DNA of 60,318 nucleotides, from positions 1 to 60,318 of the forward strand of contig NZ_MQMG01000014.1 of the NCBI RefSeq assembly GCF_001908025.1, written 5' to 3'. Positions 26,235-34,952 of the stretch are shown in pieces. This DNA is from Geobacillus proteiniphilus (GTDB lineage: Bacteria; Bacillota; Bacilli; Bacillales; Anoxybacillaceae). Made by a program: the position numbers and the translations under genes. The first letter of the stretch is position 1; every line of letters begins with the position of its first letter. Below the pieces are notes generated by a model that saw only the letters and a program-made list of their open reading frames with translations, did not search any database and was not told where the DNA came from.

Positions 26235-26289
26235 TGTTTTCCACCCAACAAACCGCTGCACCGCCCCGGCTAGCCTCTTGTCTGCATAA

Positions 26290-26365
26290 ATACAACTGGC
26301 AGGCTTAACCTCTCGTTGGCCCAAAATCGTGTCGTCTATGTTTTCCGACTGTTGGAGGCAAGCCA
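26290..26365 (-). repeat. Dispersed repeat family, copy 2 (partial)
   Basis: About 73 bp share CTCGTTGGCCCAAAA, CGTCTAT, TTTTCCGACTGT and GGCAAGC, in the same order and spacing, with 57561-57632. The second half of the element seen in copies 1 and 3 is missing. It lies between the terminator at 26198 and the end of yqgX. Confidence 0.65.
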
Positions 26366-26467
26366 CAGGCTTGCCTTCGTCACACTGCTGATCCAAGCGG
26401 CGCTTGGCCCGAACCTCGCGAGTGCTCTTTTTTTGTGAAATCCAAACGACGGCCTTTTGCTTTCTTC

Positions 26468-27100
26468 TTACGAAAACCCATGCAAAAACGGATTTGTATC
26501 CATCTCCGCAGCGATCGTCGTCTCTGGCCCATGGCCTGAAAGAACGATCGTTTCCTCCGGCAGCGTAAGCAGTTCGTCATGAATGCTTTTCAACAGCTGC
26601 TGATGGTTGCCGCCTGGCAAGTCAGTGCGTCCGATGCTGCCGGCAAACAGCGCATCGCCGGAAAACACAATATTGGCTTGTTTGCAATAATACGAGACGC
26701 TGCCCGGAGAGTGACCCGGCGTTTCGCGGACATCCAACGCAAACGGACCAATGTTCAGCGCCGTCGACCCTTTAAGGCATGTCGGTTCGCAGCGGACAGC
26801 GACCGGACCGCCGAAATAAAGCGAGCCATTCAATGCCGGATCTTGCAGCCATTGTTTTTCATTTTCGTGCAAATACACTGGAATGTCCCAGCGGGCAAGC
26901 ACGTCCGGGATGCCGCCAATATGGTCAAAATGCGCATGCGTCAGCAAAATCGCCAGCGGGGTCAGCCCTTTTTCCTCGATCCGGCGGACGAGCGCCGCGC
27001 CTTCCGCGCCGGGGTCAACGATCAGGCATTGTCGGTCTGCAGACGACAACAAGTAAGCGTTGGCCTGAATCGGGCCGACGGGAATACGCGTCCATTCCAT
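26468..27100 (-). CDS. yqgX: Metallo-beta-lactamase fold hydrolase YqgX (glyoxalase II-like)
   Basis: A 210-residue protein with the binuclear metal motif THAHFDHIGG near residue 60, the GHSPGSVSYY His near 130, FSGDALFAGSIGRTDL near 150 and a distal SGHGPETT His near 190. The closest described relatives are glyoxalase II-type thioester hydrolases; the actual substrate is not established. I prefer the ATG at 27100 because AAGGAGG is spaced eight bases from it; an ATG six bases upstream overlaps that site. Divergent from yqgW. Confidence 0.88.
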   Translation of the reverse strand: MEWTRIPVGPIQANAYLLSSADRQCLIVDPGAEGAALVRRIEEKGLTPLAILLTHAHFDHIGGIPDVLARWDIPVYLHENEKQWLQDPALNGSLYFGGPVAVRCEPTCLKGSTALNIGPFALDVRETPGHSPGSVSYYCKQANIVFSGDALFAGSIGRTDLPGGNHQQLLKSIHDELLTLPEETIVLSGHGPETTIAAEMDTNPFLHGFS

Positions 27101-27269
27101 GGCCATCTCCTCCTTTCCTTGACATGTCCAATATTTAACTTTATTTTACTGTTTTTTTTCAAGCGATGGAAGAGAAAAGAGAAAGGGACCTCGACAAATG
27201 GAGGAAAAAAGATTACAATGAAAAAGAATGGACACGTTTGTACATACTGTTTCATGAGGGGGTAAAACG

Positions 27270-27446
27270 ATGGGTACGGTCATTATTTTTGCACTTGTGA
27301 CGCTGCTTGCCCTTTATGGAATGCTCCGTACATTGCGCGAGAAAAACGTGCTCGGATTTTTGTTTGGACTTGCCACTGCCGCTGTATTCGGCTGGTTTAC
27401 CATCATGACCATTTTGGATCACGGCATTCCAACCGGCACGCACTGA
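27270..27446 (+). CDS. yqgW: DUF2759 small membrane protein YqgW
   Basis: A 58-residue protein, MGTVIIFALVTLLALYGMLR at the start and HGIPTGTH at the end, with two hydrophobic helices. AGGGGG lies seven bases before the ATG. It matches the Bacillaceae DUF2759/YqgW family in size and position (after yqgX). No function is known. Followed directly by a bidirectional terminator shared with yqgT. Confidence 0.82.
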   Translation: MGTVIIFALVTLLALYGMLRTLREKNVLGFLFGLATAAVFGWFTIMTILDHGIPTGTH

Positions 27447-27483
27447 AAACGCAAGAGGCGAATCATGCCTCTTGCGTTTTTTA
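27447..27483. terminator. Bidirectional terminator between yqgW and yqgT
   Basis: AAAACGCAAGAGGC and GCCTCTTGCGTTTT form a 14-bp perfect stem. Confidence 0.88.
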
Positions 27484-28641
27484 TGCCATTTTGAGCGCTG
27501 CTAAAAACAAGCCGAGGCTGTCGCGGTATATTCGCGCAAACTGCGAGAGCGGCAACGGATTGACACCCTCGCCGAGCTCCACGGTGTAGCCGCGCCGCTT
27601 CCACGTTTGAATGAACCAATCGCGGTAGCCGGCATGGCTGTCAATGTAGCGAACAGCTTGGTAGCCGCTTGCTTCAGCCATCGCCTGAACCGTTGCCTCC
27701 GCCTCCGGCGGCTCGAACCCTTCATATCCCCAATAAATTTCCTTGCCTTGTGTATGAAACGCGACGACCATCGCAAAATCGCCCGACTCGGCGAGCGCCG
27801 CCATCGCTTTCGCCTCCGGCTCCGTAAGCGGGGCGAATCCTGGAAAATCGCGCGGTGCCGGCGCTTTCGGCGGTTTGCGGGCCTGTTCTATTTCCCAGTT
27901 AGATGGGAATTGATTGTTTAAATCAACGCCGCGGATGTTCGCTTTCCATTGCGAAAAATCGAGCGACCCACCGTTGATGCAGACGACTTCGCTCCGATGC
28001 GGCTCTTCTTCCGGCGGGCCGTTCAGCACAAGGTTGACGCCGTCAGGATTGACCATCGGCACAACGGAAAGAGTCACTTTACGGTAATAATCAAGCACCC
28101 GATGGCCGGCAAGCTCGTCATCGTTAACCAGCGCCCGCGCGTACTCGTCGATGAGCGCCATGATCACTGCTGTCGTGATCCACTCATTCGCGTGGAATGA
28201 TCCGTTCATATGCACGCGCACCGGTCCGCGGCCGATTTGCAGTTCAACGAGCGGCAAGCCGAGAACACTATGGCCGATCGTCCGCTGGCGCACAAACGGA
28301 TAGTGGCAGACGAGGGCGGTGATATCCTCCATCAAAGCGGCAAAATCGTACGGACGGACGCTGCGGACGACCGGGGACGAAATCCGCTTCGGCAGCGGCG
28401 CTGTTCCGTTGATGACCGCCATCGCCCCCGGCAGCCGCCGCAGCACCTCCGTCGGCAGCGATAGGCGGTCAGCGAGCGCTTCCCACGTATCGATCGGCGC
28501 GTATCCCGGGATGGCAACGGTCTGCCCAGGGCGCAATCCCTCTTCCACATGCGGATTCGAATCGATGATCAGTTCAGTCGGCACCGAAAACCATCGTCCA
28601 TATGTTTCAAACGTATCGCCGGGCCATGCTTGAAGGTGCAT
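27481..28641 (-). CDS. yqgT: M14-family carboxypeptidase YqgT (gamma-D-glutamyl-diamino acid peptidase-like)
   Basis: A 386-residue protein. Residues about 1-50 resemble a LysM-type module (WPGDTFETYGRWFSV... LRPGQTVAIPG). A zinc carboxypeptidase A-type domain follows (about 95-386). Zinc ligands are His and Glu in GSFHANEWIT near 150 and His in VAFHTQGKEIYWG near 300; the catalytic Glu is in YTVELGEGVNPL near 360. Relatives such as B. sphaericus endopeptidase I cleave peptidoglycan stem peptides. No signal peptide, so it probably acts inside the cell or spore. The start at 28641 has a modest GGGAAGGGGAG upstream. Confidence 0.88.
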   Translation of the reverse strand: MHLQAWPGDTFETYGRWFSVPTELIIDSNPHVEEGLRPGQTVAIPGYAPIDTWEALADRLSLPTEVLRRLPGAMAVINGTAPLPKRISSPVVRSVRPYDFAALMEDITALVCHYPFVRQRTIGHSVLGLPLVELQIGRGPVRVHMNGSFHANEWITTAVIMALIDEYARALVNDDELAGHRVLDYYRKVTLSVVPMVNPDGVNLVLNGPPEEEPHRSEVVCINGGSLDFSQWKANIRGVDLNNQFPSNWEIEQARKPPKAPAPRDFPGFAPLTEPEAKAMAALAESGDFAMVVAFHTQGKEIYWGYEGFEPPEAEATVQAMAEASGYQAVRYIDSHAGYRDWFIQTWKRRGYTVELGEGVNPLPLSQFARIYRDSLGLFLAALKMA

Positions 28642-28774
28642 GCGCCGTCTCCCCTTCCCATTTCTTTACCTTAACATATGTCGGCAGACGGCAAAAAATG
28701 AGCGCCTGGCAAGCGGCAGTGCACGAATGTTCGCAAACATCTCCTTCTTCAAAGTTCGTTCCAATCTCATATCA

Positions 28775-28863
28775 TCCAACAATAAGAAAAGGCGCCTCCT
28801 AGTGCCAAGGCATCCACCGTGCGCCCTTTCTAGACATATCCTCCAACAATAAGAAAAGGCGCC
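28775..28863. repeat. Pair of 22-bp direct repeats bracketing an rRNA fragment
   Basis: An identical 22-mer beginning TCCAACAATAAG and ending AGGCGCC occurs at 28775-28796 and 28842-28863. The right copy coincides with the distal arm and T tail of the glkA terminator, so the left copy looks like a duplicate. Confidence 0.9.
28797..28832 (-). other. Fragment of the 23S rRNA 5' end
   Basis: Read on the minus strand, about 36 bases (TAGAAAGGGCGCACGGTGG, then ATGCCTTGGCACTAGGA) match the highly conserved first bases of Bacillus 23S rRNA. No rRNA gene surrounds them; the match stops sharply at both sides within the direct repeat pair. Confidence 0.8.
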
Positions 28864-28884
28864 CCAACCTTTTTGGGACACCTT
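28856..28884 (-). terminator. Terminator of glkA
   Basis: On the minus strand GGTGTCCCAA, loop AAAGG, TTGGGGCGCC, then TTTTCTTATT. The tail and distal arm are duplicated at 28775. Confidence 0.75.
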
Positions 28885-28891
28885 CCGTTGT

Positions 28892-29845
28892 TTACGCGCC
28901 GACAAGCTCTTTCGCCAGCCAGGCGGCGCCGATGACGCCGGCATCGTTGCCAAGCGTCGCTAAAACAAGCTCCGCCCCAGCGGCGACGCGCGGGAACGCG
29001 AAGCGGCGGAAATGGGCGGCCACACGCTCGACAAGCATGTCACCCGCCTTGGACACGCCGCCGCCGATCACGATTTTCTCCGGGTTCGTCACATTGGCGG
29101 CATTCGCCAACGCCCAACCAAGATAGTACGTTGCTTCATCGACCACTTCCAATGCCAGCGCATCGCCCGCTTTGGCGGCGTCAAACACCGCTTTGGCCGT
29201 CACATCCCCGTTGCGAAGCTCACTCGGACGCTCATCTGCGGTCAATTTCTCCTTGGCGATCCGCACGATGCCGGTGGCGGACGCAATCGTTTCCAAACAT
29301 CCGGTTTTGCCGCAGTTGCAACGGGCGCCGCCATCAGGGATCATCGTCATATGTCCGATCTCTCCGCCGGCGCCGTTTATGCCGCGCACAATGGCTCCGT
29401 TGGCAATCACACCGCCGCCAACGCCGGTGCCAAGCGTCACAAACAACAAATGGCGCGCTCCTCCCCCTGCTCCTTTCCACATTTCGCCAAGCGCGGCGAG
29501 ATTGGCGTCATTATCGACCGAAACGGGCAGCCCCGTCGCCTCTTCCAGCCGTTGCTTCAATGGATAATTCGTCCACCCTATATTGACCGTCTCATACAAC
29601 ATGCCGGTTTCCTCTTCGACCGGCCCGGGGGCGCCGATGCCGGCGGCAAGCAGCCTCTCTTTCGCTCCGCCGAGCTGGGCGAGCGTTCCATCAAGCGACC
29701 GGGCAATGTCAGCGACGATATGCTCACCGCGATTGGCGGTGTTCGTCGGAATTTCCCATTTGTGCACGATGTCACCCTCGGTGGTGACAAACGCCATTTT
29801 GATTGTTGTGCCCCCGAGGTCAATGCCTACCAACCATGGTTCCAT
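28892..29845 (-). CDS. glkA: Glucokinase GlkA (ROK family)
   Basis: A 317-residue ROK sugar kinase that phosphorylates glucose with ATP for glycolysis. The N-terminal phosphate loop is GIDLGGTTIKMAF, the sugar-binding and catalytic region is SVDNDANLAALGE near 110, TLGTGVGGGVI lies near 135, and the zinc site is CNCGKTGCLE near 180. GGATGAGGATGC precedes the ATG. It is seven bases behind yqgQ on the same strand, the arrangement known from B. subtilis yqgQ-glcK. Confidence 0.94.
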   Translation of the reverse strand: MEPWLVGIDLGGTTIKMAFVTTEGDIVHKWEIPTNTANRGEHIVADIARSLDGTLAQLGGAKERLLAAGIGAPGPVEEETGMLYETVNIGWTNYPLKQRLEEATGLPVSVDNDANLAALGEMWKGAGGGARHLLFVTLGTGVGGGVIANGAIVRGINGAGGEIGHMTMIPDGGARCNCGKTGCLETIASATGIVRIAKEKLTADERPSELRNGDVTAKAVFDAAKAGDALALEVVDEATYYLGWALANAANVTNPEKIVIGGGVSKAGDMLVERVAAHFRRFAFPRVAAGAELVLATLGNDAGVIGAAWLAKELVGA

Positions 29846-29852
29846 TGCATCC

Positions 29853-30071
29853 TCATCCTTTTTTCATCCGTTTTTCCCGCTCAATTTGCGCTTCCTGCCG
29901 CAAAATAAACAAGGCCGCTTGCAGCTGTTTCGCATCGATCAGCTGGGACTGGTACAGCTCTTTCACTTCCTCCTCCATCAGCTCCAAGTCAGCGAGCCGA
30001 TCGCCGACGTAAATGATCGTGCCAAACCGTTTCAGCAGCTGTTGTACGTCGTATACCGTCTTCATCGTCAC
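29853..30071 (-). CDS. yqgQ: DUF910 family protein YqgQ
   Basis: A 72-residue helical protein: YDVQQLLKRFGTIIYVGDRLADLELMEEEVKELYQ is the DUF910 signature. The frame opens with GTG at 30071, five bases after AAAGGAG; an ATG two codons later (MKTVYDVQQ) is an equally plausible start. YqgQ proteins form small three-helix bundles with proposed nucleic-acid binding, but no firm function. First gene of the yqgQ-glkA transcript. Confidence 0.87.
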   Translation of the reverse strand: MTMKTVYDVQQLLKRFGTIIYVGDRLADLELMEEEVKELYQSQLIDAKQLQAALFILRQEAQIEREKRMKKG

Positions 30072-30160
30072 TCATGCTCCTTTTTCCCCTTTTAATGTAG
30101 CGGCAAACGGCCGCAACCGTCAAGACAAAAAATGCAGGCGCCAAAGCAACAGCACCTGCG

Positions 30161-31624
30161 TCAGCGGTCAGGGTCGCGTGGGTGAAGAATCGCCGGCCGC
30201 CGGTTTTTGAGCGGCATCGGCGAACGGATGAGCACATCGCGCATCGCTCGGTAGGAGAACGGGATGAACGGCCATAAGTACGGAATGCCAAACGACGTCA
30301 TCCGCGCCAAGGCAAGGATCCAAACGATGATGCCGATGACATAACCGTACAGGCCGAACAGGCCCGACAAAATGAGCAAGGCGATGCGGACGAGCCGGTT
30401 TGCCAAGCTCATTTCATAGCTCGGCGTTGCAAACGTACCGATGGCAGTAACAGAAAAATACAAAATCACCTCATTGGAGAAAAGGCCGACTTCGACCGCG
30501 ATGCCGCCGATCATAAGCGCGGCGACAAGGCCGAGCGCGGTCGCCAGTGAAGACGGCGTATGAATGGCGGCCATCCGCAGCATATCCATTCCGAGTTCAA
30601 TCATCAAAATTTGCGCAAACAGCGGAATATCGCCCAATTTGGCCTTTCCTAAAAACGAGAGCGGCCCGGGCAACAGCTCCGGCTCAGTCATCAGCAAATA
30701 CCAAAGCGGCAGCAAAAACACTGACGCCCAGACAGCCAAAAAGCGGACGAGCCGCAAATACGCTCCAACGATCGGCTTGTTTCGGTATTCTTCAGCGTGC
30801 TGCAAATGATGCCAAAACGTTGCCGGGGTGATAATGACGCTTGGCGATCCATCGACAATGACGAGCACATGCCCTTCATACAAATGGGCCGCCGCTGTAT
30901 CGGGACGCTCCGTATAGCGGACGACCGGGTACGGGTTCCAATGCCGGCCGGAAATAAACTCTTCCACCGTTTTTTCGGCCATGACCAGACCGTCCGTATC
31001 AATAGCAGTGATCGATTGCCGGACGCGGTGGACGAGCTCCGGGTCGGCGATTTCCTCGATATAGCAAATGCAAATATCGGTCTTCGAGCGCCGCGCCACC
31101 TGCACGTACTCCATGCGCAAGGAAGGGTCGCGGACGCGGCGGCGGATGAGCGCGGTGTTAAAGACGATCGTCTCGACAAAACCATCGCGCGCCCCGCGTA
31201 CGACCCGTTCCGTGTCCGGCTCTTGCGGCCCGCGCACCGGATACGTGCGGGCGTCAATCAAAATGATCCGCTCAACGCCGTCAACGACTAACGCCGTCGG
31301 CCCAGCAAGCACCATCGCGACCGCTTCTTCCAAGTCGTCTGTCTGCCCGATCTCGACGTACGGAAGATATTTTTTCAGGAGCTTCTCAAGCGGGTGAACG
31401 TCCAGTTCGTGTTCCTCAAGCCGGGACAAATATCTCATCAAATAATGCAAAATATCGTCTTTGACAAATCCGTCAATCATAAACAACGCCATCGCCCGGC
31501 CGCCATATTCGACGTCAAGGCGAATGACATCGAAGCTCTTGCCGACTCCAAGCCGTTCGGCTAAATAGGATGCATTGTCATGAAGGCGGCGGTACGCCGG
31601 GCGTTTGGGCATCTGTTTCTCCAT
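30161..31624 (-). CDS. GerA-family spore germination protein, SpoVAF-like
   Basis: A 487-residue membrane protein of the GerABKA/SpoVAF family. The N-terminal soluble half (about 1-290) has RLGVGKSFDVIRLD, VLAGPTALVVDGVERIILIDARTYP and RGARDGFVETIVFNTALIRRRVRDP, all typical. The C-terminal half has about five membrane segments (from about 300). Length matches SpoVAF (493 in B. subtilis) better than GerA A subunits. SpoVAF is normally found in the spoVA operon; here it stands alone. The ATG at 31624 was preferred to the one six bases upstream because of GGGGG spacing. Expected in spore inner membrane. Confidence 0.82.
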   Translation of the reverse strand: MEKQMPKRPAYRRLHDNASYLAERLGVGKSFDVIRLDVEYGGRAMALFMIDGFVKDDILHYLMRYLSRLEEHELDVHPLEKLLKKYLPYVEIGQTDDLEEAVAMVLAGPTALVVDGVERIILIDARTYPVRGPQEPDTERVVRGARDGFVETIVFNTALIRRRVRDPSLRMEYVQVARRSKTDICICYIEEIADPELVHRVRQSITAIDTDGLVMAEKTVEEFISGRHWNPYPVVRYTERPDTAAAHLYEGHVLVIVDGSPSVIITPATFWHHLQHAEEYRNKPIVGAYLRLVRFLAVWASVFLLPLWYLLMTEPELLPGPLSFLGKAKLGDIPLFAQILMIELGMDMLRMAAIHTPSSLATALGLVAALMIGGIAVEVGLFSNEVILYFSVTAIGTFATPSYEMSLANRLVRIALLILSGLFGLYGYVIGIIVWILALARMTSFGIPYLWPFIPFSYRAMRDVLIRSPMPLKNRRPAILHPRDPDR

Positions 31625-31749
31625 CGTCATCCCCCTGCATCGTTTGCACTGTATACTCCCCATCATAGACAAGCATGAGGAAATTCATACATAAATGTTC
31701 CTTGCGATGCATATATTGGTGAAAACCTTGTCCAATCCGGGAGGATGTC

Positions 31750-32613
31750 ATGAAACGATGGATGATCCCCTTCATGGCGCTTGCTTTTTTCCTTGCCGCC
31801 GCGCTCGCCTCGCGGTGGGAGCACGATCAGACCGCTGAAACGATCAAGTTTTTCCCGATTGATCGCGAAGCGGCGTTCATTGAAGCGAAAACAACGCTTG
31901 CGCTCGGCAATAGCAACGAACGCGGGCGCTATGCGCTCCGTTGGTCAGTTGCCTCCGTTTTAAACCGCCGCGCCTATTTGCGCCAAGATGTCTCCTTGTT
32001 GTTCGCCGACGGCCGTTTGGCCGATGTGCTGTCGAAATGGAAAACGAACACGGATGCGATCAACATGGAAAAGACGGTCCGGATGCAGGACAGCCGCTTT
32101 TTCCAGGCCGTCTCGTTCCACCACGGCGAGCTGCATACAGGAGAGAACATCACAAGCAGCCAAACGATGTCAAGCAGCTATTTGTACGTCATTGACTCAC
32201 CGTACCATCCGCGCGCATCGTTCCGGCGGCCAAGAACAGATGACGAGCGCGAATGGCAGCGCGTCTTGAACAAAGCCACGAATGAATTTCTTCGTCATAA
32301 AGCGGACGAGCTGCTCACCCACTTTTCTTTGTCAAAGAAAGATTATTACGCCCTTTATTTGCCGGAGCTCGTCGCCTACACGGAACAGCCGCTGCCGGGC
32401 TTGTCGACGGCAAAAACGCAAACCGTCATCGGCCGTCTTTGGGAAGGATTGTACAAGTCGTACATCCTTGGCATAAAAAAAGAGGATGGATCCATCCTCT
32501 CGCCAATCGGCAGCACGATGCCGCTCATTCTCATTCGCAAAGATTACAGTAGGCTCTTCGTTCTTATTGAAGCGAAAACCGGGGAAAAAGTCATGCTCGT
32601 GCAGCTTCTTTAA
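31750..32613 (+). CDS. Membrane-anchored hypothetical protein
   Basis: A 287-residue protein with an N-terminal hydrophobic signal or anchor (MKRWMIPFMALAFFLAAALAS) and otherwise hydrophilic sequence, so probably exported. Conserved-looking stretches are ALRWSVASVLNRRAYLRQDVSLLFADGRLADVLS and DSPYHPRASFRRP. No catalytic motif or family that I can name. GGGAGGATG precedes the start. It is convergent with gluP, overlapping its end by four bases, and divergent from the SpoVAF-like gene. Confidence 0.78.
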   Translation: MKRWMIPFMALAFFLAAALASRWEHDQTAETIKFFPIDREAAFIEAKTTLALGNSNERGRYALRWSVASVLNRRAYLRQDVSLLFADGRLADVLSKWKTNTDAINMEKTVRMQDSRFFQAVSFHHGELHTGENITSSQTMSSSYLYVIDSPYHPRASFRRPRTDDEREWQRVLNKATNEFLRHKADELLTHFSLSKKDYYALYLPELVAYTEQPLPGLSTAKTQTVIGRLWEGLYKSYILGIKKEDGSILSPIGSTMPLILIRKDYSRLFVLIEAKTGEKVMLVQLL

Positions 32614-33782
32614 CGAAACCCGATCCATAAGCCGGCAGCAGCCAGCAGCACCGCAGCGGCCAGCGCCCCCGCCTGCCGCCCCCAAGCGGTGTGTTTTGGC
32701 AAATGAACGACGCTGGCCGCCAAGAAGCCGCCGACAAGCCCGCCGATATGACCGGCGTTGTCGATGCCGGGAACAAGCAGGCCAAACAACAGGTTGACGA
32801 TGATTAAACTGATGACGTTCATCCCCATCGTCCGAAAAAATAAATGCCGGTAGACAGTGCCGAAGTAAAGAAGAGCCCCGAATAGCCCGAAAATGGCTCC
32901 CGACGCCCCGGCCGATAATGATGGTGTAAACAAAAAACTCGCCAGCGCTCCGAAAAATCCGGCCGTTACGTAAATGAACAAAAAGCGAAGCGAGCCGTAC
33001 AGCCGCTCAACCGTTATCCCTAAATAATACAAGGCAAGGGTGTTTGTCAACAGATGCAAAAACCCGATATGCAAAAACATCGGCGTCAACAAGCGCCACC
33101 ACTCTCCCGCTTCAATGAGCGGATTGAATTTGGCGCCGTAGTGGATCAACACATCCGGATTCGTGCTCCCGCCGCTCCATTCGAGAACCAAAAACATCGC
33201 AACCTGCACGACGATGAACAGCCGGGTGAACATCGGCTTGCCATACTCAAAAATGCGCCGTTCCTCCTCACAGCGGCGCCGCCATTCGCGGACCACCTCG
33301 CGCTTTAAGCGCTCGGCGGCAGCAAACGGATCGGACGTTTCCACAGGCGGCTCAAAACGGAGCGCAACGCCCGTCATCTCCGCAAGCCGCGGCAGCACGT
33401 CCCCCATATTGCCGCTGTGAAGGAGGAGCGTATGAAGCACGCCATCGGACATTCCAGAGAGCGGCAACGGCTCGGCGACAAGAAATTCCCAATCGTCAAC
33501 CGGCGGATACACCATCACATAAACATTGATGACCCGGCCCGCTTTGCTGAAATTCCATCCCCTCATTTGCTGAACAAATTGCCATGTATATTCCATATCA
33601 AGGCGCAACGATCGGCTCCAATCAAAATCAGCGCGCACGAGGCGGATGAGTGTTGGGCGCCGCCAATGGTTTGATTCCAGCCATACTTCATCGGCCTGCT
33701 CAGACATCCGTACGATGCGGTAGCCGCCGCGAGACAAACGCTGAACAAGCTGCCAAAACAGTACATCCATCGTTCCAATCAC
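32610..33782 (-). CDS. gluP: Rhomboid-family intramembrane serine protease GluP (YqgP)
   Basis: A 390-residue protein with an N-terminal cytosolic domain (about 1-180) and a six- or seven-helix rhomboid core (about 185-390). Catalytic Ser is in GASGAIFGLFGALL near 295 and His in AGHIGGLVGGFLAA near 350; the HIGFLHLLTNTLALYYLG helix near 245 is also typical. B. subtilis YqgP cleaves membrane proteins, including the magnesium transporter MgtE. The frame opens with GTG at 33782 after GGGAGAGGAG; an ATG four codons later (MDVLFWQ) is possible. Confidence 0.9.
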   Translation of the reverse strand: MIGTMDVLFWQLVQRLSRGGYRIVRMSEQADEVWLESNHWRRPTLIRLVRADFDWSRSLRLDMEYTWQFVQQMRGWNFSKAGRVINVYVMVYPPVDDWEFLVAEPLPLSGMSDGVLHTLLLHSGNMGDVLPRLAEMTGVALRFEPPVETSDPFAAAERLKREVVREWRRRCEEERRIFEYGKPMFTRLFIVVQVAMFLVLEWSGGSTNPDVLIHYGAKFNPLIEAGEWWRLLTPMFLHIGFLHLLTNTLALYYLGITVERLYGSLRFLFIYVTAGFFGALASFLFTPSLSAGASGAIFGLFGALLYFGTVYRHLFFRTMGMNVISLIIVNLLFGLLVPGIDNAGHIGGLVGGFLAASVVHLPKHTAWGRQAGALAAAVLLAAAGLWIGFR

Positions 33783-33921
33783 GTTCTCCTCTCCCTTTCC
33801 CTGGCGAGGCCAAGTCCGACAAACAGCAACAAAGCCAACTCATCGACCGTCCGGCAAACCGGAGCGAATGGGCCGGTTTTTTCATAACCGACTTCTTCAA
33901 AAATGATTCACCGCTGCCGCA

Positions 33922-34101
33922 TCATGGACGCAACATTTGCGAAACAAGGGCGTTGCGCACGGGAGGAATGTGGAGCGCAAATCGGACAAGTTGCTTTCGC
34001 AACGACGGAACGCGCAATGCGAAGGCGGCCATTCGGTAGCGATAGCGGTAAGCAAGACATCCAGCGGCAACGACAAGCAGCGAGTACGTCCATTTATTCA
34101 T
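33922..34101 (-). CDS. yqgO: Small YqgO-like protein
   Basis: A 59-residue protein, MNKWTYSLLVVAAGCLAYRYRYRMAAF..., with one hydrophobic helix followed by an amphipathic basic stretch. GAAGGAGG precedes the ATG. Size and position next to gluP match B. subtilis yqgO. No known function. Confidence 0.65.
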   Translation of the reverse strand: MNKWTYSLLVVAAGCLAYRYRYRMAAFALRVPSLRKQLVRFALHIPPVRNALVSQMLRP

Positions 34102-34178
34102 CGTTGTTCCTCCTTCATCATATGACATGCTCGTTATTCTTTTTCCCTTTTTCTCTCCAAATATGAAGCGGGGCGCGT

Positions 34179-34952
34179 CTAACGCTCCAGCACGAAGGCG
34201 GCCAGCACCGCGCCGATGATCGCCAGAAAGTTCACCGCATCATTGTCAAGCCACCGCCAGCCTTTCATATGAATGGTCGTCTGCCCGCAATGCCGTTTCC
34301 GCTCAGTCGTCGCCCCGCATGCCGGACAGCGGTAAGCCGCTTGCCAAGCCGCGCCAAGCCACGTATCGAACCAGCTGCCGAGCCAACCAAAGAGCGACAG
34401 GGCGAAAGCAGGCCGGACATCGAGAAAAAATGCGCCAGCGGCCGCGATAAACAGTGCGCCGGCAAACGAAGCAGCCGTGCCAAGGAGCGTCACAGCCCCT
34501 GAGGTGCCGGCTTCCACCGGCCGAAAGCTCGGCCAAACCCGAGGCGGCCACGGGCTTAAAGAACCGATTTCAGACGCCCACGTATCGGCGTTCGCTGCAG
34601 CGACGGCGACAACAAACAGATCATCCCAAATCGGGTCGGGACGGACAGCGGCCAATAGCGCCAACACGGCCGGCGCCCCGCCATTGGCCAGCACTTGGAT
34701 GGCATCGCGCCGCCCGCCTTTCGCCAATTTTTCAGACAGTTTTGCCTTGCGTTGCTTTCCGATGTGGCTAAAGAAGCTGGAGCTGACAAAAAAGCAGCCT
34801 AACACCCATATTCCGCCCCATGAAAAGCCGCATCCAACCGCTGCGCCGATGACAACGGTTGCCGCCGCTCCTGATATGGACAACGAGCGCAACAACCACC
34901 CGCCGCCGGCGGCGAGGGCAGAGACCGCGATATACCACCATTCATCGCTCAC
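34179..34952 (-). CDS. DUF92 family membrane protein
   Basis: A 257-residue polytopic protein of the DUF92/TMEM19 family (COG1836). Features are the ANGGAPAVLALLAA segment near 85, AAANADTWASEIG near 115 and a C-terminal zinc-ribbon-like CPACGATTERKRHCGQTT near 210. About six membrane helices. A plant relative is a phytyl-phosphate kinase (VTE6), but bacterial function is unknown. GTG start after AAGGAG; it overlaps the end of yqgN by 11 bases. Confidence 0.83.
   Translation of the reverse strand: MSDEWWYIAVSALAAGGGWLLRSLSISGAAATVVIGAAVGCGFSWGGIWVLGCFFVSSSFFSHIGKQRKAKLSEKLAKGGRRDAIQVLANGGAPAVLALLAAVRPDPIWDDLFVVAVAAANADTWASEIGSLSPWPPRVWPSFRPVEAGTSGAVTLLGTAASFAGALFIAAAGAFFLDVRPAFALSLFGWLGSWFDTWLGAAWQAAYRCPACGATTERKRHCGQTTIHMKGWRWLDNDAVNFLAIIGAVLAAFVLER

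Noticed and set aside
26175-26396. A 73-residue minus-strand open frame between the mobile element and yqgX
   Set aside because: It lies over the terminator and repeat copy 2, with no ribosome binding site; I treat any similarity to copy 3 translations as a by-product of the repeated DNA.
28775-28863. The two 22-bp direct repeats as a minimal CRISPR array
   Set aside because: Only two repeats, the spacer is rRNA, one repeat is part of a terminator and no cas gene is near.
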